Below, piece after piece: positions 27,673 through 35,995 of a stretch of DNA of 64,000 bases (position 1 is its first letter; each line of letters opens with the position of its first letter). The position numbers and the translations under genes were made by a program. The stretch comes from Burkholderia diffusa (lineage in GTDB: Bacteria > Pseudomonadota > Gammaproteobacteria > Burkholderiales > Burkholderiaceae), in contig NZ_CP013363.1 of NCBI RefSeq assembly GCF_001718315.1, positions 1,984,001-2,048,000 on the forward strand, given 5' to 3'. The notes below the pieces were generated by a model that worked only from the letters and a program-made list of their open reading frames with translations, made no database searches and was not told the DNA's origin.

Positions 27673-28246
27673 GGAGGTCGTCGTGTTTGTGCGCTAGAAG
27701 TGCCCGCCCGGTGATTCGCCTCTCGGAGGCCGATCCCCGACAAAATCCAATTCGAGAAAAGGAAAAACGGACCTAGCGATCCGTTATCCGATTACTGCTC
27801 GAGCCGTCCACTCCAGAAACTCTGGAAATGCACTTCGCGCCGATGCTTAGCACGCTTGCGCAACTGCGCCTTCATCTCGGAAGTGACGACGATCCCCCTC
27901 TTGCCGAAGCGCGCAACGCGTACCACGACGGTCGGTGTCGGCTCCTCTAGGGTTTCGCTCGAATGAGCCCCCCCTTTCACGAAGACTGTCTAGCAGTTTC
28001 GTCCATGCGGCCTGTCCGCCACAGGGGCAAACTTGATCGACGGGATCGGAAAAGAGACTGTCGCAGCATTGCTATCGACAAGTATACCTAAGTAAACTCT
28101 GTTTTATCAGCCGGATTCGAAAGAACGGCTCCATGCCCGAAATCCGGATCTCCTCTACGAGTTCGAATAGACCAGCTTTATCTCGCACCTCCTGCGAACA
28201 AATCTGTATCATGCGTACATGCATTTCAAATATGGGAGATAAACGA
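27673..28246. other. Intergenic region with one doubtful short frame
   Basis: These 574 bases lie between the TetR and H-NS genes. A 62-residue minus-strand frame at 27792-27980 begins with GTG and encodes a basic protein with GKRGIVVTSEMKAQLRKRAKHRR; it has no clear ribosome binding site and no family I recognise. A promoter for the H-NS gene must lie in the A/T-richer part near 28080-28220. Confidence 0.4.
27792..27980 (-). CDS. Hypothetical small basic protein, doubtful
   Basis: A 62-residue frame starting at GTG, rich in Arg and Lys toward the C terminus. It lacks a convincing ribosome binding site and may not be translated. Listed because no other gene occupies this stretch. Confidence 0.25.
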   Translation of the reverse strand: MKGGAHSSETLEEPTPTVVVRVARFGKRGIVVTSEMKAQLRKRAKHRREVHFQSFWSGRLEQ

Positions 28247-28546
28247 ATGGCAACTTACAAAGAGTTGAAAGCCCAAATGGATGCGCTGGCTGAAAAAGCG
28301 GAAATCGCCCGCGTAGCGGAGTTCCAAGCGGCCGTTGACGATATCCGGGCCAAAGTGGCTGAGTATGGCATTACCGCGAAGGACATCTTTGGCGCACGGC
28401 GCAGCCGCTCGGCTAAGCAAGTGAAAGCCCCAGTAGAAGCCAAGTATCGCGATCCGAAGACCGGCGCGACTTGGTCGGGCCGCGGCCGCGCGCCGGCATG
28501 GATCAAGGACGCGAAGAACCGCAATCGGTTTTTGAGTCAGGAGTAA
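28247..28546 (+). CDS. H-NS family nucleoid protein
   Basis: This 99-residue protein has an N-terminal coiled-coil dimerisation region (YKELKAQMDALAEKAEIAR) and a C-terminal DNA-binding motif TGATWSGRGRAPAW, as in Burkholderia H-NS/Bv3F proteins. ATG at 28247 follows GGGAG; an upstream in-frame start at 28133 is less likely. H-NS proteins silence A/T-rich foreign DNA, and this one sits a few kb from A/T-rich transposon genes. Confidence 0.9.
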   Translation: MATYKELKAQMDALAEKAEIARVAEFQAAVDDIRAKVAEYGITAKDIFGARRSRSAKQVKAPVEAKYRDPKTGATWSGRGRAPAWIKDAKNRNRFLSQE

Positions 28547-28581
28547 TCTCACTGTGATCAAGTTGGGACGCGAAGCGCTGA

Positions 28582-28935
28582 TGCCTGCCGGCTCAGCCAA
28601 CACCGAGCCAGACAGCATCCGAGGCGTTCTCGGCCAGCGGGTCGGTCAGCCAGGCGCAGCAGGCGAGCGTTCAATACCTTATGGTACGTTCGGTACCAAC
28701 ACCGAACGCCGAAGGCTTAATGCGGGCGCACTTCGACGAGCTGTTTGCTGTTGACGCCAATGGAAACCTCACCCGAAGGTACCGATTGAGGTCAACGGCA
28801 CGCAAATGACGCTAGGAGTCGTGCTTGGGAGGCGTTCAGTTTGGCGGCTTCGTCTTCAGTCAAACAGTTGGCAACGATTTCGGCGTTCGCCGACTGCAAA
28901 ACGGTTTAGTACAGCTCGTTAAGTTGTATAACTAA
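28582..28935 (+). pseudogene. Decayed gene fragment, function unknown
   Basis: A protein-like reading without a start begins after a stop at 28579-28581 and runs VQYLMVRSVPTPNAEGLM and HFDELFAVDANGNLTRRY. It shifts frame near 28775-28830, resumes as GVQFGGFVFSQTVGNDFG and VRRLQNGLVQLVKLYN, and stops at 28935. At least two frame changes are needed to join the parts, so this is a remnant. I do not recognise the parent family. Confidence 0.45.
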
Positions 28936-28942
28936 TCGCCAA

Positions 28943-28979
28943 GTGCCGGACAGTCTGAACGATTCGGGAGGTCCGGCAC
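28943..28979. terminator. Possible hairpin terminator
   Basis: GTGCCGGAC at 28943-28951 pairs with GTCCGGCAC at 28971-28979 across a 19-base loop. There is no strong T run, so termination is uncertain. Confidence 0.3.
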
Positions 28980-29174
28980 GTTTCCTACGTCGACAAGCAA
29001 CTCCGTTCCCAATCGTTGTCGGTGGCCGACCAGATTCGCCGAGGTGGTTGGGCTGTAAGTCCATCTCTGCGGATCACACTGAAACACCCGGGTCAGCAAT
29101 GTTTGGGAATCCGTCCAGGTCATCTTCAGCCGCTGCAGTCCGTGACGGTCGGTCAACTCGTTGTGGCTTGCTCG

Positions 29175-29513
29175 CTACCTCGCGTGGCCTTCACCGTCAG
29201 CGCCAACGAGTAGCTGCAAGGTGACGTCAGAGTACGACTTCACGTCGTTCAGCGCGCACCACCGTTTCCACACGTACTCCGCATCGAGTGACCAGCCATC
29301 TCGGCCGACCAGTTGATACACGCGGCCCGACTGAGTCTGACCACGCAAGGTGACTCGATCGAAAACAGTGATCGCTGAACTGACGCGGCCTGAGAAATCG
29401 AGTGTATCGGCGCCGACGAAATGCCGCGTACCAGCGTCGATCTCGAAGATACGCCAGCTCGAAAGCGTGACATCAGGCGCTTCGTCCGCGGACGGCAGTC
29501 TCCAGATTGGCAT
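29175..29513 (-). CDS. Hypothetical protein
   Basis: This 112-residue protein begins MPIWRLPSADEAPDV with GGGAG before the ATG at 29513. It contains a pattern reminiscent of single-stranded or OB-like small proteins (ITVFDRVTLRGQTQSGRVYQLVG), but no family is recognised. It follows a BPSL0761-family gene on the same strand, a pairing that may be an operon with the DUF6471 gene further upstream. Confidence 0.6.
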   Translation of the reverse strand: MPIWRLPSADEAPDVTLSSWRIFEIDAGTRHFVGADTLDFSGRVSSAITVFDRVTLRGQTQSGRVYQLVGRDGWSLDAEYVWKRWCALNDVKSYSDVTLQLLVGADGEGHAR

Positions 29514-29602
29514 CACAATCTCCCGTGCTGATGGAGCTTTCAGCGCGCGAAGTCCAGTTGAGCAATCTGGTTGGGCGAAGAGCCCGGGCGCACGCAGCCT
29601 CT

Positions 29603-29821
29603 TCACCGGTGGGGCTTCGCGCGTGTCAACGGCATTTCCCAGCACCCCGGATACATGGCGCACGTCAATTCGATGTCGGCCAACGACGGATAGTGGCGTA
29701 GCAGGTTTTGAGCGGCCAAGACTACGTCTCGAGGTACGGCGTCGGCCGACGGCCTCGACAGCTGCATGAGAAACGCCCGCGTCCTAAGCACCGCGGCCGT
29801 ACGCTCGCTCGGCGTCGTCAT
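29603..29821 (-). CDS. BPSL0761-family protein
   Basis: This 72-residue protein begins MTTPSERTAAVLRTRAFL and contains LLRHYPSLADIEL, the layout of the BPSL0761 family of small Burkholderia proteins found on accessory regions. Function is unknown. A G-rich stretch precedes the ATG. It lies 89 bases upstream of the next minus-strand gene. Confidence 0.75.
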   Translation of the reverse strand: MTTPSERTAAVLRTRAFLMQLSRPSADAVPRDVVLAAQNLLRHYPSLADIELTCAMYPGCWEMPLTRAKPHR

Positions 29822-29953
29822 TGCTCTGCCCCCCCTAGGCGACTCCGCTCAATCGCCGGACTCGATTGAGCCGAAATCCAAAACCGTTACCAATATACGG
29901 TTTCATTCTAGCCGCTGACCCGTTATTGGCAAGGCGACTTCGGCGGGAGACCA

Positions 29954-30472
29954 CTACTCCGATGTAGGGGGGACACCCTGCATCGCAGCCGAAACGAGGG
30001 CGCGAGAATCAACATAGGCGTCCATGCTTTGGCTTCTGAGAACGGCCATACACTGGAGAAAGAACGTGAGCGAGAAGTCTCCAGCCGACAGATGCGAGAT
30101 CATCGTCTTTACCGTGGTGCTCGCGCCTACAACCGCAAGTCGGTGCAGCAATTCGGTTGGGGTAATCCACGGTTGCTGCGCTAGCTCAGCCGCTAGAACG
30201 GCCTGCGCACGGGCCTCCCAGGTATCTTGCGATGCAAGTGCCTCGGCCCACAAGGCAGGAGGATGTGCCCCTGTTGCGTGAATGATCTGAAGGAGCAAAG
30301 TGAACTTGACAGAGCCGCGCGCGACACGCGCGATTAGCGGGCGCTCGTCTTCGTGAACATCGATCGCAGCGAGGGCTTCGATTAGTTCTCCGTAGCTGCA
30401 ATCTTCTCGGGCTAGCACGACCCGGATTACACGGGAAGCCAATCCTGACCAGGACACATTCGTCTCGCCCAC
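29954..30472 (-). CDS. Protein with two DUF6471-like repeats
   Basis: This 172-residue protein is built from two similar halves, residues ~7-75 (WSGLASRVIRVVLAREDCSY) and ~82-150 (WEARAQAVLAAELAQQPWIT), each resembling a DUF6471 helix-turn-helix-like domain. A GTG start at 30472 has AAGGG before it. A duplicated DNA-binding-like domain suggests a regulator, but this is inference. It is the last gene before the long non-coding stretch at the transposon's left side. Confidence 0.7.
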   Translation of the reverse strand: MGETNVSWSGLASRVIRVVLAREDCSYGELIEALAAIDVHEDERPLIARVARGSVKFTLLLQIIHATGAHPPALWAEALASQDTWEARAQAVLAAELAQQPWITPTELLHRLAVVGASTTVKTMISHLSAGDFSLTFFLQCMAVLRSQSMDAYVDSRALVSAAMQGVPPTSE

Positions 30473-31390
30473 TGAACCCTTGAAATTTAAATGTTTCCGG
30501 CTAAATTAAACTGTGACGAAAGCCTCGTTTTGAGCACTGGGAAATGGTCCCGTCGGCCGCCCGTCCGCTCGGCGACCGCATAACGTCATGTTGCGAGATC
30601 AGGGGCAAGCCCGTCAATCAATCAGAAGAAAACACAATTCGGGATCAAGATTGCCGGTGAGACTAGCACACACCCCCATAGTGACAGACGCATCGGCACA
30701 GAATGGCGACATACCAGCGCAAGCGCAAAAAGGCCGACAAGCGCACGAGTGCTTGACGGCCACATCAGTGGTATGGCAGTATCGCCGTTCCCGATCTTTC
30801 GGGGTCCGGTTCTATATAGTATATGGTTATGCACTTTTTTGTCAAACAGGAATTGAAGGCTGCAGAAAGTGCATCCGGAGCGATATGCGGATAGAGGAAT
30901 ATAGCCTTACGATTTACTGACGATCCAAATTTTTCTCGCAAAGAAAAATGCCCAGAGTTGCAGCTCCGGGCATTCATCCGGTGCGCCCCCGAAAAGGCCC
31001 ACCTACGCACTAATCACGCGCGCGTAGGATGCCATAGATAGGGGCGCGATGTCAACGCACGCCCATACGAATTCGATCTATGGCAAATATGCCTGCCCGG
31101 CTCTCCTGCCACCGGCATTCCCAGCCGCGTATCCGCATTTCGCGCGTCGGCGACGCGGAAAGGCGTTCCGCACACTGTTCGTCCGCGCTAAGTGCAACCT
31201 TCGCCCCAAGCCACCAGACAGACCTGCGTGGGGGCGCAACCACGTTCGCTGTTTCTGAGTTCGTCGATACACCTGACTATCCCCGAGCCAGTCGCTTTCC
31301 TATCGCCGGCGGAAGTGGCACTTCACTCAACGATCTGCCCGCATGTTCTTGTGCTCGCTCGCACGTGCGAAGCTCGCAAGGAGGTGCCGC
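30473..31390. other. Non-coding stretch rich in hairpins, holds the left side of the Tn7-like element
   Basis: These 918 bases contain no convincing gene. Visible structures are a long hairpin at 30732-30760 (CAAGCGCAC / GTGCTTG with flanking GGCC), a small CCCGATCTTTCGGG hairpin at 30790-30803, a terminator at 30942-30974, and CCATAGAT / ATCTATGG repeated in inverted form at 31032-31039 and 31076-31083. TGTTGCGA at 30589 resembles the sequence read inward from the right end, but no matching TnsB-type repeats follow. The transposon's left end lies somewhere here. Confidence 0.5.
30942..30974 (-). terminator. Rho-independent terminator on the minus strand
   Basis: Read leftward, AATGCCCGGAG pairs with TCTGGGCATT around a CTGCAAC loop and is followed by TTTCTTT. 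No annotated minus-strand gene ends here, so a short untranslated transcript from about 31.0-31.3 kb is possible. Confidence 0.6.
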
Positions 31391-32674
31391 TTGAGTCGCA
31401 TGCTTACAACTGGCGCCGAGGACCTCCGCGACGCCGACAATCCGCTCCTCGATAGCGTGCCGACCGTACCAAGTCTCAGGGAAGCGATGGCATTAACTGA
31501 GGAAGTGAGAGCCGCGGACTTTGATAGAACCGGATTGTCGAACCAGGAATTCCTACTCCACCAAGCGGCGGGGACGTTTGTCACCAACGCGGCTTACGCA
31601 CGCGTACTTATGGACGTCGTTGCTCAGGTTCGGACTTCGTACAAGGACCGGGATTTGCGCAAGCCCGACTATCGAACTTACACGTCGAATGCCAACATCT
31701 TTTTACATCGCCGACGAAATTCATACGGGCATGAATTCCCGTCGTTGTTCGGCATCGCACCGCGAGCGAGGCCCAGAGGAAATATCCTTGCAGTGCCCGT
31801 GCGTATGGGACGCAGATCATTTGCCGGCGCACTGGAAGCGACCATTGGTCGAGGTCCGGTTGTAACGCGCGTCCCGGCGGCTGAAGGATACGCCGAATAT
31901 CTTCAGCTTCGCACGTTGCGAATGCAGTGGCCGATTGACGGAAAACTGGGCAGCTTCGTCCAAGGCTTCGTCGGTGCATTTGACTCGGCCTTCCAAACTG
32001 AATACGCGAAGGCGACGCACAGCCCCCTATTTCGGGATCGCGAAGCCGTTCCCGCCATGTGTGCGCTTGGCGTCGCATCGCATCTAGGCCTGCTTCTTGT
32101 CGAGAAAATCAATATGGAGAATGTCCGTAGCGCAGCGGCAGACGTGACATGGAACGCTCTTGCGCAATTTACGCGCACGACCGGCATTCCCGTACTCTGT
32201 CTTCCGACACCTGGCGCTGCTGCGGCTTCTCTCTCGAAGCTACCTGGAGCAATCGGTGACCTGACGCCAACCGGCGCCCGCGAAATCAAACCCGCATACA
32301 GCGCGACTGACCGACACTGGATTGCGGTTTGCCAAGCACTCTTCGCCGCAACCCTCGGAACAATCGGGATTGACACGATGCCAGCATGGTTTCCTGCGGC
32401 AGGCCATGCGCTGACACTCGGGTATCCAAGTTTGCTTTCCAAGGCATTGGTCGCGATTTCGCAACAGCTTCTCGCGTTCGATCTCAAGGAGTTCAGTTCG
32501 GATGTCCTCATGACACACGGGAAACAAGCCCTCGCACTAGATCTTCCACATATCGATGCCCTGAGGATTCTTCGCAAAGGCGGGACATTTCGCAAAACCA
32601 GCATCATCCGACATGGCGATTGGCTCTCCTTTGCGGAGCTGGCCCCGACACACCTAATGCCCGAACTCCAGTGA
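31391..32674 (+). CDS. TnsC/TniB-like transposition ATPase homologue with degenerate nucleotide site
   Basis: The protein has 427 residues from a TTG at 31391, chosen because AAGGAGG lies six bases before it; ATG at 31400 is too far. The layout follows TnsC: a segment LRTLRMQWPIDGKLGSFV (173-190) like the post-Walker A region, FDSAFQTEY, then GLLLVEKI (233-240) where Walker B is expected and IPVLCLPTPG (266-275) like the sensor strand. The P-loop position (about 133-144, AVPVRMGRRS) lacks GxGKT, and the Walker B DE is EK. So ATP hydrolysis is doubtful. It is the first gene of the tns run, 16 bases before a tniQ gene. An unrelated protein is less likely but not excluded. Confidence 0.6.
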   Translation: MSRMLTTGAEDLRDADNPLLDSVPTVPSLREAMALTEEVRAADFDRTGLSNQEFLLHQAAGTFVTNAAYARVLMDVVAQVRTSYKDRDLRKPDYRTYTSNANIFLHRRRNSYGHEFPSLFGIAPRARPRGNILAVPVRMGRRSFAGALEATIGRGPVVTRVPAAEGYAEYLQLRTLRMQWPIDGKLGSFVQGFVGAFDSAFQTEYAKATHSPLFRDREAVPAMCALGVASHLGLLLVEKINMENVRSAAADVTWNALAQFTRTTGIPVLCLPTPGAAAASLSKLPGAIGDLTPTGAREIKPAYSATDRHWIAVCQALFAATLGTIGIDTMPAWFPAAGHALTLGYPSLLSKALVAISQQLLAFDLKEFSSDVLMTHGKQALALDLPHIDALRILRKGGTFRKTSIIRHGDWLSFAELAPTHLMPELQ

Positions 32675-32690
32675 GCAGCCAGAAATTTCC

Positions 32691-33569
32691 ATGTTTAGAA
32701 CCTTCTATCCGGCCGCAAAATACGAGACTCCGTTAAGCCTCCTCTGCACACTCGCATTCACGACGATGGATAAAACAATCGTCCGCCTCGTTTCTGAAGC
32801 ACAACACAGTAATTCGCTACAAGTTCAGATCGCTCCCTGTACTCTTTCGCGATTCTGCAGGTTAACCGATGATTTCTATGGAAACTCATATCAAGTATTG
32901 ATGCAGCGGACCATATTCCCCTTGTATCTGAGTTGCATGACTGAACCACAGGCCACGTGCTTAGCCAACAAAGTGATTTATGGTCTACGAAAAATATCCG
33001 GTGGCCTCAATCTCCCTATGACGAACCGATCCGCAAATAGGTTTGGCATTCAATGTCGGGAATGCAACCGACTGTCAATTTCGGAGACGGGACGCCGTTG
33101 CTCGCTATCATTTCATTGCATTCCATTACAGAGCCGCTGTCCACTGCATGGATGTCGATATAGCTCCGCAAACGCACGCTGCGAATTGGAAATACTGACT
33201 TACACGACTGAAACACCCGCCAAGAAGCACAATAGCGAGGAGCTGAGCACAACACTCTTTCGCCTCATCGAAACATCAATTGCTCTACATTCTGTCAAAG
33301 AAATGATGTCGACACTTTACGCACGTGGATACATAGAAGAAAGCGGCCAAGTCAGAACTATCGAGTTGGCACAGGATTTCGCATCGCACTATTCACACGG
33401 GTTTGATGATCGCCGACTCAATGAACTGATTGCACGCGGCACTGTTGTTTTTCACGCACTCAACTGCATTAAGCAGCCCACACTCTACCCTCACCCGATA
33501 GAGATCGCACTGCTCAATACTGCCTTACGAAATATAGAGTACACATCGCCGCATACCAATCGATCATAA
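32691..33569 (+). CDS. TniQ-family protein, short form
   Basis: This 292-residue protein starts like TniQ (TFYPAAKYETPLSLLCTL) and has a zinc-ribbon-like set Cys122, Cys125, Cys150 and His153 (CRECNR ... RCPLHG), the hallmark of the TniQ N-terminal domain. The C-terminal half is helical and lacks the extended target-binding region of TnsD, so it resembles the short TniQ of Tn5053-type or CRISPR-associated elements. It is A/T-rich and 54 bases upstream of a second TniQ gene. Its role would be to link a target to the TnsC-like protein, but which target is unknown. Confidence 0.65.
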   Translation: MFRTFYPAAKYETPLSLLCTLAFTTMDKTIVRLVSEAQHSNSLQVQIAPCTLSRFCRLTDDFYGNSYQVLMQRTIFPLYLSCMTEPQATCLANKVIYGLRKISGGLNLPMTNRSANRFGIQCRECNRLSISETGRRCSLSFHCIPLQSRCPLHGCRYSSANARCELEILTYTTETPAKKHNSEELSTTLFRLIETSIALHSVKEMMSTLYARGYIEESGQVRTIELAQDFASHYSHGFDDRRLNELIARGTVVFHALNCIKQPTLYPHPIEIALLNTALRNIEYTSPHTNRS

Positions 33570-33623
33570 AAATTGGCCGTCAATTAACCAGACAATTCGC
33601 CAACACCGCGACATCCTCATAGC

Positions 33624-35204
33624 ATGAGTTTCGATAAATTCAACAACGGCATCCTTTCGCTCTCGTCCATTTGCGAAGGCGAGGCATTCGGTGGATACCT
33701 CGCGAGGCATCGCTACAACACAACTGGATCACAGCTCGAGAAGCTTTACGGCAGTCGCAGAACACCGTGGATTCTTTCCGGACAAATAGCAGAACATGTA
33801 CGCATCTGCGGCAATCACGTTGGCACACTTGATAAGGTTTTGTCCTATCACACACTAATAACCGGATTTTGTAGATTCTTACCCCCGGAAGACGCAACGC
33901 GCGTCCACGAATATCACATCGGTAAGCCGATTCGGTCGATTATGCCCACCGTTGGCCTAACAGCCAATCGCGGACTCGGGCAAGTATGGAGCCCTGGAAT
34001 ATGCATGGAATGCCTTAAGGAAGATATCAGCCCAACGGGGCAGAACTACTGGAGGCGAGATTTTCTGCTTTCACATATTCGCTATTGCTCAAAACATGGC
34101 ACACCAATCTATGATTTCTGTGATGTGTGCGTTCACGGACATCGTGCCTCATACGGCTTGACAGCTCCCGACAGCAAGTGTCTGTGCGGCGCCCACCTCA
34201 TCATACGGAAACAGATCACGACAAAGCCAGTCGCGAGATTCGAGTTAGATATCGCACGCGGCTGGTCGAAGCTATTGGATCCAAAATTCTGCCAAAACAT
34301 CCAGGGGTATGAAATATTGGATCTCATAAATCAACAAGCAATCACCCTTGGCATAGTCGACGGTCATAAAATAAAATGGGATAAATTTGGAAAATTTTTT
34401 GATACTTCGACAAATTTTTCACTTTCCAACAGTATCGGCTTACTTTTCCGTAGCGCTAGGATTCTGCGCGTGCTACTAGGGAAAGCCACTCTGCGCAATC
34501 CAATTCATGCCATCTTTATGCTTACGACGTTATTCGATGGCTGGGATGGCGCAGAGAGTGCAATTAATTCATACGTGAGATCTTCACAGTATTTTCCAAA
34601 CCAAGATGAGGCGATTCGTGGCAGCCGTCACGAGAAATCCAAAGGCAAAACGGGAAATAACAATACGAATAGGCGACGTCCGCTGACGGCTGAAATTTGC
34701 AGAACTTACACTAAACTCAAAAACAAACACCCAAGCTTATCGCATAGCAACATAGTACTTTTAATGGGCAGCCCCTCTGGCGTAACCATTAAAGCCCTGC
34801 GCGAATTGGGTGTAAACGCCGTACCATCGAGACGCGAAGCATTCGCACCGCCCGAACAGGACTCGAGAATGGCCAAGGATATAGAGAGGCGCTGGATGGA
34901 AATGAAAAATGCAAATGTACGGTATCGAATCACGGTTAACAAACTCGTTCATGGGCAATCGAAATTGAGTGGCCTCTATCGTCCTGGAATGTGTAAACGT
35001 TACCCTCAAGCCATTGCCGCATTAGAAAAATATTCTGAAACGCCTGCGATGCGCACGCGCAGAATTTTGCGACTCGACATTCTTAACGGTGTAGTCCGAT
35101 GCTGTAAACCTGAGTCCGCAGATCAGCTCGATCACATGTCGGACCACGAGGTTGAAAAGCTGTGGAACCGCCATTGCGCAGATTTACGACGGAGACGGTC
35201 ATGA
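33624..35204 (+). CDS. TniQ/TnsD-family target-selection protein
   Basis: This 526-residue protein has the TniQ zinc motif Cys127, Cys130, Cys155, His158 (CMECLKED ... YWRRDFLL ... YCSKHG) and further cysteines at 166, 169 and ~184-186. The long C-terminal part, with HSNIVLLMGSP and a basic tail RRRRS, fits TnsD, which binds a chromosomal attachment site. A/T content and codon use differ strongly from flanking host genes. Its stop overlaps the tnsA start as ATGA, so translation is coupled. The attachment sequence it reads is not known. Confidence 0.78.
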   Translation: MSFDKFNNGILSLSSICEGEAFGGYLARHRYNTTGSQLEKLYGSRRTPWILSGQIAEHVRICGNHVGTLDKVLSYHTLITGFCRFLPPEDATRVHEYHIGKPIRSIMPTVGLTANRGLGQVWSPGICMECLKEDISPTGQNYWRRDFLLSHIRYCSKHGTPIYDFCDVCVHGHRASYGLTAPDSKCLCGAHLIIRKQITTKPVARFELDIARGWSKLLDPKFCQNIQGYEILDLINQQAITLGIVDGHKIKWDKFGKFFDTSTNFSLSNSIGLLFRSARILRVLLGKATLRNPIHAIFMLTTLFDGWDGAESAINSYVRSSQYFPNQDEAIRGSRHEKSKGKTGNNNTNRRRPLTAEICRTYTKLKNKHPSLSHSNIVLLMGSPSGVTIKALRELGVNAVPSRREAFAPPEQDSRMAKDIERRWMEMKNANVRYRITVNKLVHGQSKLSGLYRPGMCKRYPQAIAALEKYSETPAMRTRRILRLDILNGVVRCCKPESADQLDHMSDHEVEKLWNRHCADLRRRRS

Positions 35205-35995
35205 AGGTTCTTGAACTGCCGCTACCATTCGTAACACCTCGACACATCACGCTTCCTCATCGCGACGCCTTTGGTGTGCCTCATGGAACAAATTATTCAC
35301 CATTTCGCAAGGCGGCAGAAATCAGTCTCGCCACTCGCGCTTCCTTTGGCGGGGTCAAGGTGCGCCGAGTTCATGAAGCGCTGTCACTCAATGAAATGCG
35401 TGCTTTGTTAGCGTTCAACTTCAACCCGTACGCAGTTGACATTCGTGACCAATATCCCGTCTACGATCAGGAGGCTTATAACCGCGCGAAACGTAACGGC
35501 ATCAGGATGCCCATCAACAGCGTGATGACTTACGACATCGTCTTGACGCTCGTGCTCCCTCCTGATTACCGGCTGCATTACCACGGCATATCCATCAAGG
35601 ATGCCAGAGACGAACTTACCCAACAGGACTGGAACCGGCAAGAGCGTGAGCACGCCAGGTTCCTCGAACGAGGCTGGACCTGGGAGTTACTGCGCGGCGA
35701 TCGGTTCACCAAGCGCGCATTTGGAAACCATGCGCTCATGAAAACATGGATCGCAAACGTCGATGTATGGAATCACTACGAGGAAGCAGCGATCCTTGCG
35801 ACTCGGCTCAAAACGCGCTCCCAACGCGGAACACTCGATGACATATTGAACCGGCATGCCAGATACATGGGCATCAACTGTGATCACGCGTTCGAACTAT
35901 TCTCGACGGCGGTCTCCTTCGGGTTTCTCTACATCGACCACAGTGAAGACTTGCGTGTGGACAAGCCGCTACATCTTGAGAGGTGCGCGCTATGA
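35201..35995 (+). CDS. tnsA: TnsA-like transposon endonuclease
   Basis: This 264-residue protein has Glu65 (SLNEMRALL), Asp112 (MTYDIVLTLV) and Lys133 (GISIKDARD), corresponding to the E63, D114 and K132 that I recall for Tn7 TnsA. VDIRDQYPV is the conserved stretch between them. TnsA cuts the 5' ends of the element so that it moves by cut-and-paste. A C-terminal helical part follows. ATG at 35201 overlaps the tniQ/tnsD stop codon and is preferred over 35162. Its stop overlaps the tnsB start as ATGA. Confidence 0.88.
   Translation: MKVLELPLPFVTPRHITLPHRDAFGVPHGTNYSPFRKAAEISLATRASFGGVKVRRVHEALSLNEMRALLAFNFNPYAVDIRDQYPVYDQEAYNRAKRNGIRMPINSVMTYDIVLTLVLPPDYRLHYHGISIKDARDELTQQDWNRQEREHARFLERGWTWELLRGDRFTKRAFGNHALMKTWIANVDVWNHYEEAAILATRLKTRSQRGTLDDILNRHARYMGINCDHAFELFSTAVSFGFLYIDHSEDLRVDKPLHLERCAL

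Noticed and set aside
30589..30600. TGTTGCGA as left terminus of the transposon
   Set aside because: It resembles the sequence read inward at the right end, but no CTAATC-type repeats follow, and the five bases before it (CGTCA) do not match the bases after either candidate right terminus (GCCGC or GGCGT).
30588..30920. Short frames on both strands before the transposon core
   Set aside because: They lack ribosome binding sites and protein-like composition, and the DNA is dominated by hairpins.
31127..31146. CGTATCCGCATTTCGCG as a left-end TnsB repeat
   Set aside because: It shares 11 bases with right-end copy 3 but lies in the same orientation, whereas the two ends of a Tn7-type element should be inverted, and the CTAATC half is missing.
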